From assembly GCF_001425325.1 (NCBI RefSeq), contig NZ_LMEH01000001.1:2138602-2202601 (forward strand): a stretch of 64,000 nt of DNA. The letters are read 5' to 3'. Below, in pieces: positions 16,443 through 25,641 of this stretch. The notes beneath the pieces were generated by a model that had not been told where the DNA came from, ran no database searches, and worked only from the letters and a program-made list of their open reading frames with translations. This DNA is from Leifsonia sp. Root1293. GTDB taxonomy: Bacteria; Actinomycetota; Actinomycetes; Actinomycetales; Microbacteriaceae. The translations under genes and the position numbers were made by a program. Numbering within the stretch: position 1 is the stretch's first letter; the number at the start of each line of letters is the position of its first letter.

Positions 16443-17195
16443 TCAGGCGTCGAGTACCCGGGGCCTGCGCGGTTCCGGATGCCCGTGCACCTCGCGGTGC
16501 AGGCGCTCCATGGTCTCATCGAGCCGCGCCGCCGTCTCTGCGGCTTCGGTGAGGCCATCGACGAGGTGCTGCGGAACCTGCTTGTCGTACTTGTAGTAGG
16601 TCTTGTGTTCGAGGCTCGCCCAGAAGTCCATCGCAATGGTGCGGAACTGCACCTCGACGGTGACCGGGACCGGCCCGTCGGAGAGGAAGACCGGAACCTC
16701 GAGGATGACGTGCAGGCTGCGGTACCCGTTCGGCTTCGGGCGCGCGATGTAGTCCTTGATGCTGAGTACGCGGACGTCCTGCTGCGCCGTGATCATGTCG
16801 ACGATGCGGTAGACGTCGGAGACGAAGCTGCAGGTGACGCGCACCCCGGCGATATCGGTGATCGACGAGCGGATGGCCTCGAACGAGGGCTCGACACCCT
16901 TGCGGTCGAGCTTCTCCAGCACGCCGTCAGTGGACTTGAGACGGCACGAGATGTGCTCGATCGGGTTGTGCCCCTCCTGCTCGCTGAACTCCTCGCGCAG
17001 GATCGAGAGCTTCGTGACGATCTCGTCCATGCCGAACTTGTAGCGCTGGAGGAAGCGACTGAACTCGTCGCGCAGCGCCTTCATCTCGGTGAGGGTGTCG
17101 AGGTCGAGCTGCTGGAACAGCTCGCTGGTGCGAGGAGTGAGGAGCGGCCGCGTGAGAGCGGTCAGCCTGGGCTTGTCATCGGGGATCGTGTCCAC
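16443..17195 (-). CDS. Small alarmone synthetase, RelA/SpoT synthetase domain only (250 aa)
   Basis: GTG start at 17195, preceded by a leaderless-type TAGCGT box. The protein has a helical N-terminus and then a RelA/SpoT nucleotidyltransferase domain: DIAGVRVTCSF, KPNGYRSLHVILEVP, and VEVQFRTIAMDFWASLEHKTYYKY, which hold the acidic and Arg/Lys residues that transfer pyrophosphate from ATP to GTP or GDP. There is no HD hydrolase, TGS or ACT domain, so it is a monofunctional (p)ppGpp synthetase of the RelQ/YwaC type. It converges with the FrhB-like gene (6-base gap). Regulation is probably transcriptional. Confidence 0.9.
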   Translation of the reverse strand: MDTIPDDKPRLTALTRPLLTPRTSELFQQLDLDTLTEMKALRDEFSRFLQRYKFGMDEIVTKLSILREEFSEQEGHNPIEHISCRLKSTDGVLEKLDRKGVEPSFEAIRSSITDIAGVRVTCSFVSDVYRIVDMITAQQDVRVLSIKDYIARPKPNGYRSLHVILEVPVFLSDGPVPVTVEVQFRTIAMDFWASLEHKTYYKYDKQVPQHLVDGLTEAAETAARLDETMERLHREVHGHPEPRRPRVLDA

Positions 17196-17201
17196 GTCTC
17201 G

Positions 17202-17207
17202 ACGCTA
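17202..17207 (-). promoter_or_regulatory. Leaderless-type -10 (TAGCGT) for the alarmone synthetase
   Basis: TAGCGT on the minus strand ends 6 bases before the GTG at 17195; no Shine-Dalgarno is present. Confidence 0.55.
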
Positions 17208-17257
17208 CGCAACGCTCCTCTGCGATCCGTGTGAATCGGCTACGAGAAACGGCCGGC

Positions 17258-18145
17258 TCAGAGTTGCGTGTCGCTGACGGAGAAGGTGTCGCAGGCGGCA
17301 GCTCCGCCGTCGTAGCCAGCCTGGAACCAGTTCTGGCGCTGCTCGCTCGATCCGTGGGTCCACGCCTCGGGGTTCACATCCCCGCCGGACTGCTGTTGGA
17401 TGCGGTCGTCGCCGATGGACGCTGCGGCGTTCAGCGCATCCGCGATCTGAGCGGGCGTGACCGGCTTCAGCAGCGGCACGTCCGAAGCGGCCGTCGGCTG
17501 CGTCGACGCTGCCGCGACCCAGGCGCCGGCGTAGCAGTCGGCCTGCAGTTCGACCCGAACACTGCCGGATGCGGCCCCCGTCGTGCCGTCCTGCGATGCC
17601 TCGATGGCACCGGTGAGGTTCTGGATGTGGTGCCCCCACTCGTGCGCGATGACGTACATCTCGGAGAGCGGGCCGCCCGATGCGCCGAACCGGCTGCGCA
17701 GGTCGTCGTAGAACGTCGTGTCGAGGTAGATGAGCTGGTCGGGCGGGCAGTAGAACGGTCCGACGGCACTCGTCGCGTTGCCGCATCCGGTCTGGACCCC
17801 GTCGGAGAACAGCTTCACATTCGTCGTGGTGTACGCCGCGCCCAGCGCGGGCGCCTCCTCGGCCCAGTAGGCGTCGAGGGACTCTGCGGCACCTTCGAGA
17901 CGGCATTCGATGCCCGCGTTGGCGTCCGCCCCGGTCTCGCAGTTGGTGATGACCTCGTCGCTCGACGAGTCGACTGCACCGCCACCCCCGCCGGCTCCCA
18001 CGATGCCTGACAGGTCGACGCCGAGAAGCTGGCCGATCAGCACGATGGCGATGACGCCGATGCCTCCGCCCACACCGATGCCCACATTGCGGCCGCGCTT
18101 GGATACCTTGCCGCCGCCGATCTTGGCGTTGTCGTCGAACGTCAT
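17258..18145 (-). CDS. Neutral zinc metallopeptidase, YpfJ family (295 aa)
   Basis: A basic N-terminus is followed by a single membrane helix (about 22-42) and a Gly/Ser linker. The extracellular domain has paired cysteines and HEWGH at 168-172 (zinc ligands plus general base) inside MYVIAHEWGHHIQNLTG; GQ and D/E residues downstream (ELQADCYAGAW) supply the third ligand, as in the family. Substrate is not known for this family. An upstream -10 (TAGGTT) uses the TAG stop of the acyltransferase gene before it, which is only 9 bases away. Confidence 0.9.
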   Translation of the reverse strand: MTFDDNAKIGGGKVSKRGRNVGIGVGGGIGVIAIVLIGQLLGVDLSGIVGAGGGGGAVDSSSDEVITNCETGADANAGIECRLEGAAESLDAYWAEEAPALGAAYTTTNVKLFSDGVQTGCGNATSAVGPFYCPPDQLIYLDTTFYDDLRSRFGASGGPLSEMYVIAHEWGHHIQNLTGAIEASQDGTTGAASGSVRVELQADCYAGAWVAAASTQPTAASDVPLLKPVTPAQIADALNAAASIGDDRIQQQSGGDVNPEAWTHGSSEQRQNWFQAGYDGGAAACDTFSVSDTQL

Positions 18146-18151
18146 GCCGCA

Positions 18152-18157
18152 AACCTA
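18152..18157 (-). promoter_or_regulatory. -10 box TAGGTT overlapping the upstream stop codon
   Basis: TAGGTT ends 6 bases before the ATG at 18145. Its TAG is the stop codon of the acyltransferase gene (18155-18157). No ribosome site is present. Confidence 0.5.
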
Positions 18158-19258
18158 CCGGGCCGGCGTTCCTCCGGGTGATGGGTTGACAGCGACCCGT
18201 TCCGACGGTGGGACCGTGCGAGTGTCGACCCACGACGGCACGGGCACCGTGAACACTCCCCGCACCCCGCCGAGCCAGTGGTGCAGGAGAAGCGAGATCA
18301 GGATGGCGACGACGGTGAGGGCGATCGGCATCACGGCGGCGAGCGGAGTCGGTACCTGCAGATCGGTGGCGACGATGAGAGACGCGAGCGCGACCATCGG
18401 GAACGTGTGCACGAGATAGATCGGAAGGGTCTTGGTTCCGAGGTGGCGAACGAAGTCGAGGGCGCGGATCCGGGAGATCAGCACCGCCACGGTGATGCCG
18501 ACTCCGACGGCGATGATGCTCAGCGCGAAGAGGACGAACGGCGCCCGGATGAGGCCAGCCTTCACCACGACGGCGAGGACGCCGCCGTAGACCACGATCA
18601 CGGCCACGGCGTGCCACCACCGCGTTCTCGGAGCGACCGCGCGCACCCACGAACCGATCTGCAGGGCGAACAGGAAGAAGAACAGGTAGCGCCCCATCTT
18701 GTCCCAGGCACTGCCCGTGTGGAGGAATCCGGAGCCGAACAGGACCGACACGATCGCCGCCAGCACGAGCGGCAGCCAGCGCGGCCACGAGCGCGTCAAC
18801 CAGGCGATGGTGAAGAACAGCGGCAGCGCGTAGATGAACCAGAGATTGGCGTTCGGAACGATGAAGAGGTTCACGATCCCCCACCAGTGATTCTCGTCGG
18901 AGACATCCGTGATGGGCGGGAGGACGATGGCGAACAGATGCTGGGCGGCACTCCACACCACGTAGAGGTAGAGGAGGAGCACCAGGCGTCGACGGAAGAG
19001 ACCGCGGTACGTGAGGGTGAGCGCTCGCGCCCCGACGATGCCGGACATGAAGAAGAAGAGCGGCATCCGGAAGGTGTCCAGAAGCGGGTTGAGAGTGGTC
19101 AAGGGTCCGACGACACCAGCGAGCCCGAGGTACATCGTGCTGTGGAAGAGGACGACGAGGGTGATCGCGATTCCCTTGGCGACATCGATCCACGGCTCAC
19201 GATTCACTGCAGCGAGCGCGGTCGGCTCTGACGCTGGAGTCGGGATGTGGTCGGTCAC
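18155..19258 (-). CDS. Acyltransferase 3-type membrane protein, copy 1 (367 aa)
   Basis: The GTG at 19258 is preferred over the in-frame GTG at 19297 because AGAGG and a full promoter lie ahead of it. REPWIDVAKGIAITLVVLFHSTMYLG, FRMPLFFFMSGIVGARAL and ENHWWGIVNLFIVPNANLWFIYALPLFF are acyltransferase-3 signatures, with about 10 membrane helices and KTLPIYLVHTFPMVA near the end. No SGNH domain is fused. Family members transfer acyl groups to cell-surface or exported glycans. It is a close paralog of the next gene upstream (19335-20432), with the same motifs in the same order and nearly the same length. The acceptor is unknown. Confidence 0.88.
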   Translation of the reverse strand: MTDHIPTPASEPTALAAVNREPWIDVAKGIAITLVVLFHSTMYLGLAGVVGPLTTLNPLLDTFRMPLFFFMSGIVGARALTLTYRGLFRRRLVLLLYLYVVWSAAQHLFAIVLPPITDVSDENHWWGIVNLFIVPNANLWFIYALPLFFTIAWLTRSWPRWLPLVLAAIVSVLFGSGFLHTGSAWDKMGRYLFFFLFALQIGSWVRAVAPRTRWWHAVAVIVVYGGVLAVVVKAGLIRAPFVLFALSIIAVGVGITVAVLISRIRALDFVRHLGTKTLPIYLVHTFPMVALASLIVATDLQVPTPLAAVMPIALTVVAILISLLLHHWLGGVRGVFTVPVPSWVDTRTVPPSERVAVNPSPGGTPAR

Positions 19259-19316
19259 TCGGGTGTGCCTCTCGCCGGAAAGCCCGGGAGACGTCACCGG
19301 TCAGCCGAGTGGTCTC

Positions 19317-19345
19317 AGGATAGGGCCGGCCTGCTCAGTCGGCAA
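19317..19345 (-). promoter_or_regulatory. Sigma-70-type promoter for acyltransferase copy 1
   Basis: TTGCCG (19340-19345), a 17-base spacer and TATCCT (19317-19322) on the minus strand. The -35 lies inside the last codons of the upstream paralog, so copy 1 probably has its own transcript with a leader of about 50 bases. Confidence 0.65.
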
Positions 19346-20432
19346 GGGTGCTCGGACCCGCCTCCTTCGGGTCAGCTGTGCTTCGGATAGGCGTCAGGAA
19401 GCGGGGCAGGGTGAAGACGCCCGGAACCTCGCGCAGCAGCCTGTGCACGCCGAGGGCGAACGCTGTCGACAGTGCTGTGAGCACCACCGGCATGGCGACG
19501 GCGACAGGGGTCGGGACGTCGACGCCTGTCGCGACCAGCAGCGCTCCGACGGCGAGCAGCGGGAAGGCGTGCACGACGTAGATCGGCAGAGTGCGGGTGC
19601 CGAGGAAGCGCACGACGTCGAAGACCGGGATCCGGCTCATGACGACGGCCACGGCGATGCCGACGGCGACCGCGAGCAGGCTCAGGCCGAACAGAACGAG
19701 CGGAATGCCGCGGATGCCGCTGGCGAAGGTGAGCCCGGTGAGTGCGAGGTAGACCGCGCCGAGCACCGCGGCATGCCACCAGCGGACGCTCGGGGCCACG
19801 CGGCGAACCCTGCCCCCGATGCGCAGCGCGAGGAGGAAGAAGAAGAGGTATCGGCCCATCTTGTCCCAGGCGGTGTCGGACTCCAGGATGCCCGAGCTGA
19901 AGAGCACGGACACGACTCCGGCCAGTGCCAGCGGCACGACGGCCGGCCACGAGCGGGTGAGCCAGGCGATGGTGAAGAACACCGGCAGGGCGTAGAGGAA
20001 CCAGAGGTTCTCGTTCGGAACGACGGCGAGGGTCAGGAAGCTCCAGAGCGGGCTCGGCTCCGGTTCGAGCGACGTGGGCGGAAGCACTGCCAGGAAGATC
20101 TGCTGCAACGCGACCCAGAGCACGTAGAGGTAGATGAGCAGCGCCAGGCGGCGGTGGAACAGCGCCCTGTACCCGAGGGCGAGCGCCCGGGCACCGAGCA
20201 CGCCCGACATGAAGAAGAAGAGAGGCATCCGGAACGTCTCGAGCATCGGGTTCGCGCGAGCGCCCGGCACGTCGACGCCGGCGAGACCCAGGTACATCGT
20301 CGCGTGGTAGAGCACCACGAGGACGATGGCGATGCCCTTGGCCGTGTCGATCCACCGCTCACGTACGACGGGCGCGAGGACGACCGCTCCAGCACTGCCC
20401 GTCCCCGTTCGGGTGTCCTCATTCGCGCTCAT
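19335..20432 (-). CDS. Acyltransferase 3-type membrane protein, copy 2 (365 aa)
   Basis: RERWIDTAKGIAIVLVVLYHATMYLG, FRMPLFFFMSGVLGARALALGYRALFHRRLALL and ENLWFLYALPVFFTIAWLTRSWP align without gaps to the neighbouring copy. The ATG at 20432 follows a leaderless -10 (TAGCCT at 20439-20444). About ten membrane segments. A perfect 18-base palindrome (20469-20486) lies just upstream and may be an operator. As a tandem duplicate the two may differ in acceptor or expression. Function is acyl transfer to a surface molecule by family inference. Confidence 0.88.
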   Translation of the reverse strand: MSANEDTRTGTGSAGAVVLAPVVRERWIDTAKGIAIVLVVLYHATMYLGLAGVDVPGARANPMLETFRMPLFFFMSGVLGARALALGYRALFHRRLALLIYLYVLWVALQQIFLAVLPPTSLEPEPSPLWSFLTLAVVPNENLWFLYALPVFFTIAWLTRSWPAVVPLALAGVVSVLFSSGILESDTAWDKMGRYLFFFLLALRIGGRVRRVAPSVRWWHAAVLGAVYLALTGLTFASGIRGIPLVLFGLSLLAVAVGIAVAVVMSRIPVFDVVRFLGTRTLPIYVVHAFPLLAVGALLVATGVDVPTPVAVAMPVVLTALSTAFALGVHRLLREVPGVFTLPRFLTPIRSTADPKEAGPSTLAD

Positions 20433-20438
20433 CCCTGC

Positions 20439-20444
20439 AGGCTA
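20439..20444 (-). promoter_or_regulatory. Leaderless-type -10 (TAGCCT) for acyltransferase copy 2
   Basis: TAGCCT ends 6 bases before the ATG at 20432; no ribosome site is seen. Confidence 0.5.
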
Positions 20445-20468
20445 GGCCGCTCCGAGGATCTGGCGGGG

Positions 20469-20486
20469 AAACGTCACCTGACGTTT
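20469..20486. promoter_or_regulatory. Perfect palindrome AAACGTCA-CC-TGACGTTT
   Basis: Eight-base perfect arms with a two-base centre, about 25 bases upstream of the -10 of acyltransferase copy 2 and 20 bases past the stop of the proline iminopeptidase gene. Its symmetry suits a dimeric regulator. The half ACGTCACC also occurs upstream of acyltransferase copy 1 near 19291, within AGACGTCACC. Confidence 0.5.
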
Positions 20487-20505
20487 ACACGCACGAAGCG
20501 CGGGG

Positions 20506-21462
20506 TCACCCGGCGAAGCGGTCCGTCGCCTCGATGAGGGCATCGCGGATGCCGGGCTCGTCGAACGCGTGACCGGCATCCGGGATCATCCGGAACTCGG
20601 CCTGCGGCCAGGCCCTGTGCAGGTCCCATGCCGTCATCGGCGGAGTGCACACGTCGTAGCGGCCCTGCACGATGACGGCGGGGATGTCGTGCAGCTTCAC
20701 GGCGTCGCGGATGAGCTGCCCCTCGTCCCACCAGCCGCCGTTCATGAAGTAGTGGTTCTCGATGCGCGCGAAGGCCACCGCGTAGTCGGGTTCGGTGAAT
20801 CGGGCGATGGTCTCCTCCTGCGGGAGGAGCGTGATGGTTGAAGACTCCCAGCGGGACCAGGCGATCGCCGCCGGACGGTGCACCGCGGGATCCGGGTCGG
20901 CCAGAAGCCGGCTGTACGCGGCGATCAGGTGGCTGCGCTCGGCCTCGGGCACAGGGGCGATGAAGCCCTCCCACAGGTCGGGGAACAGCGCCGCCGCCCC
21001 GCCCTCGTAGAACCAGTCGAGCTCGATGCGGCGCAGAGTGAAGATGCCGCGCAGGATGATCTCGGTGACCCGTTCCGGGTGGGTCTCGGCGTAGGCCAGT
21101 GCGAGCGAGCTGCCCCAGGACCCGCCGAGCACCTGCCAGCGCTCGATGCCGAGGTGCTCACGCAGCTTCTCGATATCGGCGACGAGGTGCCAGGTGGTGT
21201 TGGTGCTGAGGTCGGCATCCGGCGCACTCACGTGCGGGGTGCTCCTTCCGCAACCGCGCTGGTCGAGCAGAACGATGCGGTACTTCGCGGGGTCGAAGAG
21301 ACGGCGTTGCGTCGGGCTCGTGCCACCGCCCGGGCCGCCGTGCAGGAACACCACGGGCTTGCCGTCCGGGTTGCCGGACGTCTCCCAGTACATCTGCTGT
21401 CCGTCACCGACGTCGAGCATGCCGGAGTCGTACGGTTCGATCTCGGGGTAGAAGTCGCGCAT
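20506..21462 (-). CDS. pip: Proline iminopeptidase (318 aa)
   Basis: Start at 21462 (MRDFYPEIEPYDSG), preceded by TATGGT six bases before and no ribosome site. HGGPGGG at 41-47 is the oxyanion loop and GGSWGS with Ser115 the nucleophile elbow of the peptidase S33 family; GRYDVCTPP and DAGHAFDE supply the catalytic Asp and His. LDQRGCGRSTPH is a diagnostic strand. The enzyme removes N-terminal proline from peptides in the cytoplasm. Length is typical. The gene is divergent from malate dehydrogenase; the two -10 boxes are 30 bases apart. Confidence 0.92.
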   Translation of the reverse strand: MRDFYPEIEPYDSGMLDVGDGQQMYWETSGNPDGKPVVFLHGGPGGGTSPTQRRLFDPAKYRIVLLDQRGCGRSTPHVSAPDADLSTNTTWHLVADIEKLREHLGIERWQVLGGSWGSSLALAYAETHPERVTEIILRGIFTLRRIELDWFYEGGAAALFPDLWEGFIAPVPEAERSHLIAAYSRLLADPDPAVHRPAAIAWSRWESSTITLLPQEETIARFTEPDYAVAFARIENHYFMNGGWWDEGQLIRDAVKLHDIPAVIVQGRYDVCTPPMTAWDLHRAWPQAEFRMIPDAGHAFDEPGIRDALIEATDRFAG

Positions 21463-21468
21463 CAGATC

Positions 21469-21474
21469 ACCATA
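21469..21474 (-). promoter_or_regulatory. Leaderless-type -10 (TATGGT) for proline iminopeptidase
   Basis: TATGGT on the minus strand ends 6 bases before the ATG at 21462. Confidence 0.5.
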
Positions 21475-21504
21475 TCCGCGTGGGCACTCCACCGGCACCC
21501 GGCG

Positions 21505-22527
<1,023 letters not shown>

Positions 22528-22562
22528 GGCGGCGCGGAGTCTCAGCGCGTCGTTTCGATCGT

Positions 22563-22568
22563 TACGCT
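22563..22568 (+). promoter_or_regulatory. Leaderless-type -10 (TACGCT) for the small membrane protein
   Basis: TACGCT ends 6 bases before the ATG at 22575. Confidence 0.45.
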
Positions 22569-22574
22569 GGAGCC

Positions 22575-22772
22575 ATGGCCCAGAGACCAGCACAGCGCCC
22601 AGCCCCGGAACCCGAGCGCGCCTCGCGACGCTCCCAGGTGATCATCGGCGTGATCGTCGGGCTCATCGTTGGCCTCGTGATCAGCCTGATCAGCGGGTTC
22701 TGGCTCTGGCTCGCCGCCGGCGCCGCCGTCGGCCTGGCGTTCGGTTCCTTCATCAAGCCGCCGGTGAAATAG
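22575..22772 (+). CDS. Small membrane protein (65 aa)
   Basis: A basic, proline-rich head (MAQRPAQRPAPEPERASRRS) is followed by two closely spaced hydrophobic segments rich in Gly (about 22-42 and 44-58), ending SFIKPPVK. It lies 47 bases after mdh with its own leaderless -10. No family is recognised. The hydrophobic pattern resembles the 82-residue protein at 40236. Presence of a proper -10 and start supports a real gene. Confidence 0.65.
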   Translation: MAQRPAQRPAPEPERASRRSQVIIGVIVGLIVGLVISLISGFWLWLAAGAAVGLAFGSFIKPPVK

Positions 22773-22795
22773 GGCGGGCAGCGGTCGCTGAGGCC

Positions 22796-22814
22796 CGGCC
22801 GCAGGCTGCGGCCG
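22796..22814. terminator. Hairpin between convergent genes
   Basis: CGGCCGC-aggct-GCGGCCG forms a perfect 7-base stem between the small membrane protein (plus) and the acyl-CoA oxidase (minus). A longer GCCCGGCCG/CGGCCGGGC pairing flanks it. It could end both transcripts. Confidence 0.45.
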
Positions 22815-22889
22815 AAGCGTGGTACGGCCGGGCACTTCGAACGCGGACTCCGTCCGGTTCTCAGCGAGCGGTCTATGAGGCGTGATGCC

Positions 22890-25004
22890 CTAGCGCTTCT
22901 TGGCCTTCAGCGTCTTCTCGTCGACCGGCGCATTGCCGGAGGCCCGGAGATCCGCGTAATACGCGCGAGCCTCGTCCTGGCGCTCCTGCTCGGCACCGCT
23001 CGCGATCGATGCGCGCAGGTGCTCCGGCTTGTAGCCGAAGGCGTCGACGAGGTCGAGGGCATGCGGACGCAATCGCGAGATGAGGCGGTCGACGTACGCC
23101 GTCACGGCCTGCGCCCGCTTCGCCGAGAGGCGGCCGTTGATGAGGTACCAGGCCAGGTGCTTCTCGATCAGGCCCAGGCCGAAGAGATCGCGCAGCCAGG
23201 TCAGCACCTCATGGGTACCGGCATCCGTGGTCTTCTCGAGAGCACGGGTGAACGCCTCCCACTGGAGGAGTTCGGCGTGGGCTCGCGCGGCCTCGATCAG
23301 CTCGTTCTGCTGTGAGTTGAACAGGTCGGCTGCGGCCTTCTTGCCGAGCTTGCGGCTGTCGCGGAGACGTCCGCCCACTTCGGCGATCATCGTCTCGACG
23401 CGGTCCGTGAGGAGCTCACGCTGGGTCACGGGGTTCCGGAGGCCGGACACCGAGCGTGCGGTCGATCCGAAGTCTGCGACGGTCTGCGCCAGTCGGCGGA
23501 GTCCGGTGCCGTGGTAGGCCCTGTCGACGCCCTGTTCGACCACGTAGCGCGCCATGGCTCCGGCATCCGCCGATGCGAACTTCTTCGAGTAGTCGGTGAG
23601 CAGGCGCTTCGCGACGAGCTGCAGCAGCACGTTGTTGTCGCCCTCGAATGTGACGTAGACGTCGAGGTCGGCTCGAAGGCCCACGAATCGGTTCTCCGCG
23701 AGGAATCCGGAACCGCCGCACGCCTCCCGCGCCTCCTGGATGGTGTCGAGAGCCGCCCACGTCGACAGCGGCTTCAGCGCCGCAGCGAGGGTCTCGAGGT
23801 CCTGCCGGTCGTCGTCGGTGTCGGCCTTGCCGCTGAAGACGGAGTCGAACTTCACCAGGAACTCGTCGTGGGCGAACGTCTGGGCGTACGTCGTCGCGAT
23901 GCGCGGGATGAGACGGCGCTGGTGGCGCTGGTAGTCGAGCAGCACTTCCTCGTCGGTGTCGCTCGCGGCGTTGAACTGGCGGCGCTGGGTGGCGTAGGTC
24001 ACCGCGATCTTCAGGGCCATGGCCGAGGCCTGCGTTGCGGCACCGTCGAGGGAGACGCGCCCCTGCACCAGGGTTCCGAGCATGGTGAAGAAGCGACGGC
24101 CGGGGCTGGCGATCGGGCTCGTGTAGGTGCCGTCCTCCGCGACGTCGCCGTAGCGGTTGAGCAGGTTGGTGCGGGGTACGCGCACGTTGGTGAAGTGCAG
24201 GCGCCCGTTGTCGATGCCGTTCAGGCCGCCCTTGAGACCGTCGTCCTCGCCGCCGATCCCCTTGAGGAAGCCGCCCTTCGCGTTGCGGATCGGCACGTAG
24301 AACGCGTGCACGCCGTGGTTGACGCCCTTCGTGATGAGCTGGGCGAAGACGACGGCGGCCGTTCCGTGCTTGGCGGCGTTGCCCAGGTAGTCCTTCCACG
24401 CACCGCGGAACGGGGTGTTGATGACGAACTGCTGCTTCTTCTCGTCGTAGGTGGCTGTCGTGCCGATGGACGCGACATCCGATCCGTGTCCGGTCTCGGT
24501 CATGGCGAAGGCGCCGGGCACCTTCAGGGTCATCGTGTCGGGGAGGAAGGTGAGGTGGTGGTACTCGGTGCCGAGGTGCAGGATCGCGGCCGAGAACAGT
24601 CCCCACTGCACTCCCGACTTGATCTGCAGACTCGGATCGGCGGTGACCAGCTCCTCGAAGCCGGCGATGTTGCCGCCGTGGTCGTCCATGCCACCGACGG
24701 CCGCCGGGAAGGCGCGGTGCACGCCCCCGTGCTCGACGAGGAGCTTGAGCTGGCCCATGACCCGCTCGCGGTGCTCGTCCATCGACTGGCCGTCGATGCG
24801 CTGCATCTCGGGACGGGCGGTGAGCTCGCGGGACGCGAGGCGCACGTCGGCCCACGTGCCGAGCAGCTGTCGGCCGAGCTTCTCGAGATCGATGCGCGGA
24901 GCGCCGGGCTGCCCGGGCACCGTGATCGGGCCGGTGTCGACCGTCGGGCGGATCACCTCGTCGACGTTCTCGGTGTCGGTCGGGCGAACGGCAGTGTCAA
25001 CCAT
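22890..25004 (-). CDS. Acyl-CoA oxidase (704 aa)
   Basis: Start at 25004 (MVDTAVRPTDTENV) with AGGA seven bases before it; the upstream open stretch has no family character. Acyl-CoA oxidase architecture is clear: TETGHGSDVASIGTTATYD (FAD/substrate motif), HGVHAFYVPIR, GLNGIDNGRLHFTNVRVPRTNLLNRYGDV, REACGGSGFLAENRF and VYVTFEGDNNVLLQLVAKRLL. The C-terminal half is the helical ACOX region. It oxidises acyl-CoA to enoyl-CoA, passing electrons to oxygen, in fatty-acid beta-oxidation. No other beta-oxidation gene is in the window. Confidence 0.93.
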   Translation of the reverse strand: MVDTAVRPTDTENVDEVIRPTVDTGPITVPGQPGAPRIDLEKLGRQLLGTWADVRLASRELTARPEMQRIDGQSMDEHRERVMGQLKLLVEHGGVHRAFPAAVGGMDDHGGNIAGFEELVTADPSLQIKSGVQWGLFSAAILHLGTEYHHLTFLPDTMTLKVPGAFAMTETGHGSDVASIGTTATYDEKKQQFVINTPFRGAWKDYLGNAAKHGTAAVVFAQLITKGVNHGVHAFYVPIRNAKGGFLKGIGGEDDGLKGGLNGIDNGRLHFTNVRVPRTNLLNRYGDVAEDGTYTSPIASPGRRFFTMLGTLVQGRVSLDGAATQASAMALKIAVTYATQRRQFNAASDTDEEVLLDYQRHQRRLIPRIATTYAQTFAHDEFLVKFDSVFSGKADTDDDRQDLETLAAALKPLSTWAALDTIQEAREACGGSGFLAENRFVGLRADLDVYVTFEGDNNVLLQLVAKRLLTDYSKKFASADAGAMARYVVEQGVDRAYHGTGLRRLAQTVADFGSTARSVSGLRNPVTQRELLTDRVETMIAEVGGRLRDSRKLGKKAAADLFNSQQNELIEAARAHAELLQWEAFTRALEKTTDAGTHEVLTWLRDLFGLGLIEKHLAWYLINGRLSAKRAQAVTAYVDRLISRLRPHALDLVDAFGYKPEHLRASIASGAEQERQDEARAYYADLRASGNAPVDEKTLKAKKR

Positions 25005-25199
25005 CGGGGTCCTCACATCTCGCAGTAGGGGTGTGTCCCCACGGTACGAGCGCGATTCGACCAGGCGAAACTCTGCGTGGCTGCGCCACAATCGGGAACC
25101 GGATGCTGGCGTGCGATGTTGGCGGCATCCGACAAAGACGGCCGTCGCCACGGGAGAAAGACCACAAGGGCCGACCCCCGAGCTTGAGGTGCGCTGGAG

Positions 25200-25601
25200 T
25201 CAGCGTCGGAAGAACGCCCCGGCGCGTCCTGTCCAGAGCAGCAGGATGATGACGAGGGCGATGAAGGCCGTGACCAGGGCTCCGAGGAACTGCGACGGCG
25301 CAGCGATCATGACGAAGAGGGCCGCGGCGAGCGTGATGACCTCGAAGGCCGTCACCACCACTCTGGCGCCGTTGCTTCCGCGCAGCAGCCCACGGGCGAT
25401 CACGATGATGATGATTCCGACGAGGATGTAGACGATGGCCGACGTGATGAGCGGTCCGCTGCCGCCGAAGTCGAGGACGAGCGCCGCGTCGTTCTGGTTG
25501 AACAGCAGGATGACGCCGAGGATGATGTCGAGGACACCCTGGATCCACGCCAGGACTGCGATGAAGGTGACTCCTCCGGGGCGACTGACGGTCAGGCTCA
25601 T
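25200..25601 (-). CDS. Four-helix membrane protein, copy A (133 aa)
   Basis: A GAGGAG ribosome site precedes the ATG at 25601. The protein (MSLTVSRPGGVTFIAVLAWIQ...) has four hydrophobic segments and ends GRAGAFFRR. It is the same length as the next gene and shares the plan (PGGVTFIAVLAWIQGVLDIILGVILL against RPVVVSIAGALTWLAGVIDIVIGVVLL; FGGxxxLxTxAIVxxLxG; final R-x-x-A-x-F-R), so the two are tandem duplicates. No function is recognised; membership of a DUF-type membrane family is likely. The 195 bases upstream, to the acyl-CoA oxidase start, contain nothing recognised. Confidence 0.75.
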   Translation of the reverse strand: MSLTVSRPGGVTFIAVLAWIQGVLDIILGVILLFNQNDAALVLDFGGSGPLITSAIVYILVGIIIIVIARGLLRGSNGARVVVTAFEVITLAAALFVMIAAPSQFLGALVTAFIALVIILLLWTGRAGAFFRR

Positions 25602-25641
25602 GGGGCTCCTCAGGTGGGTGGTGACCTTCAGGTTAGTGGCG

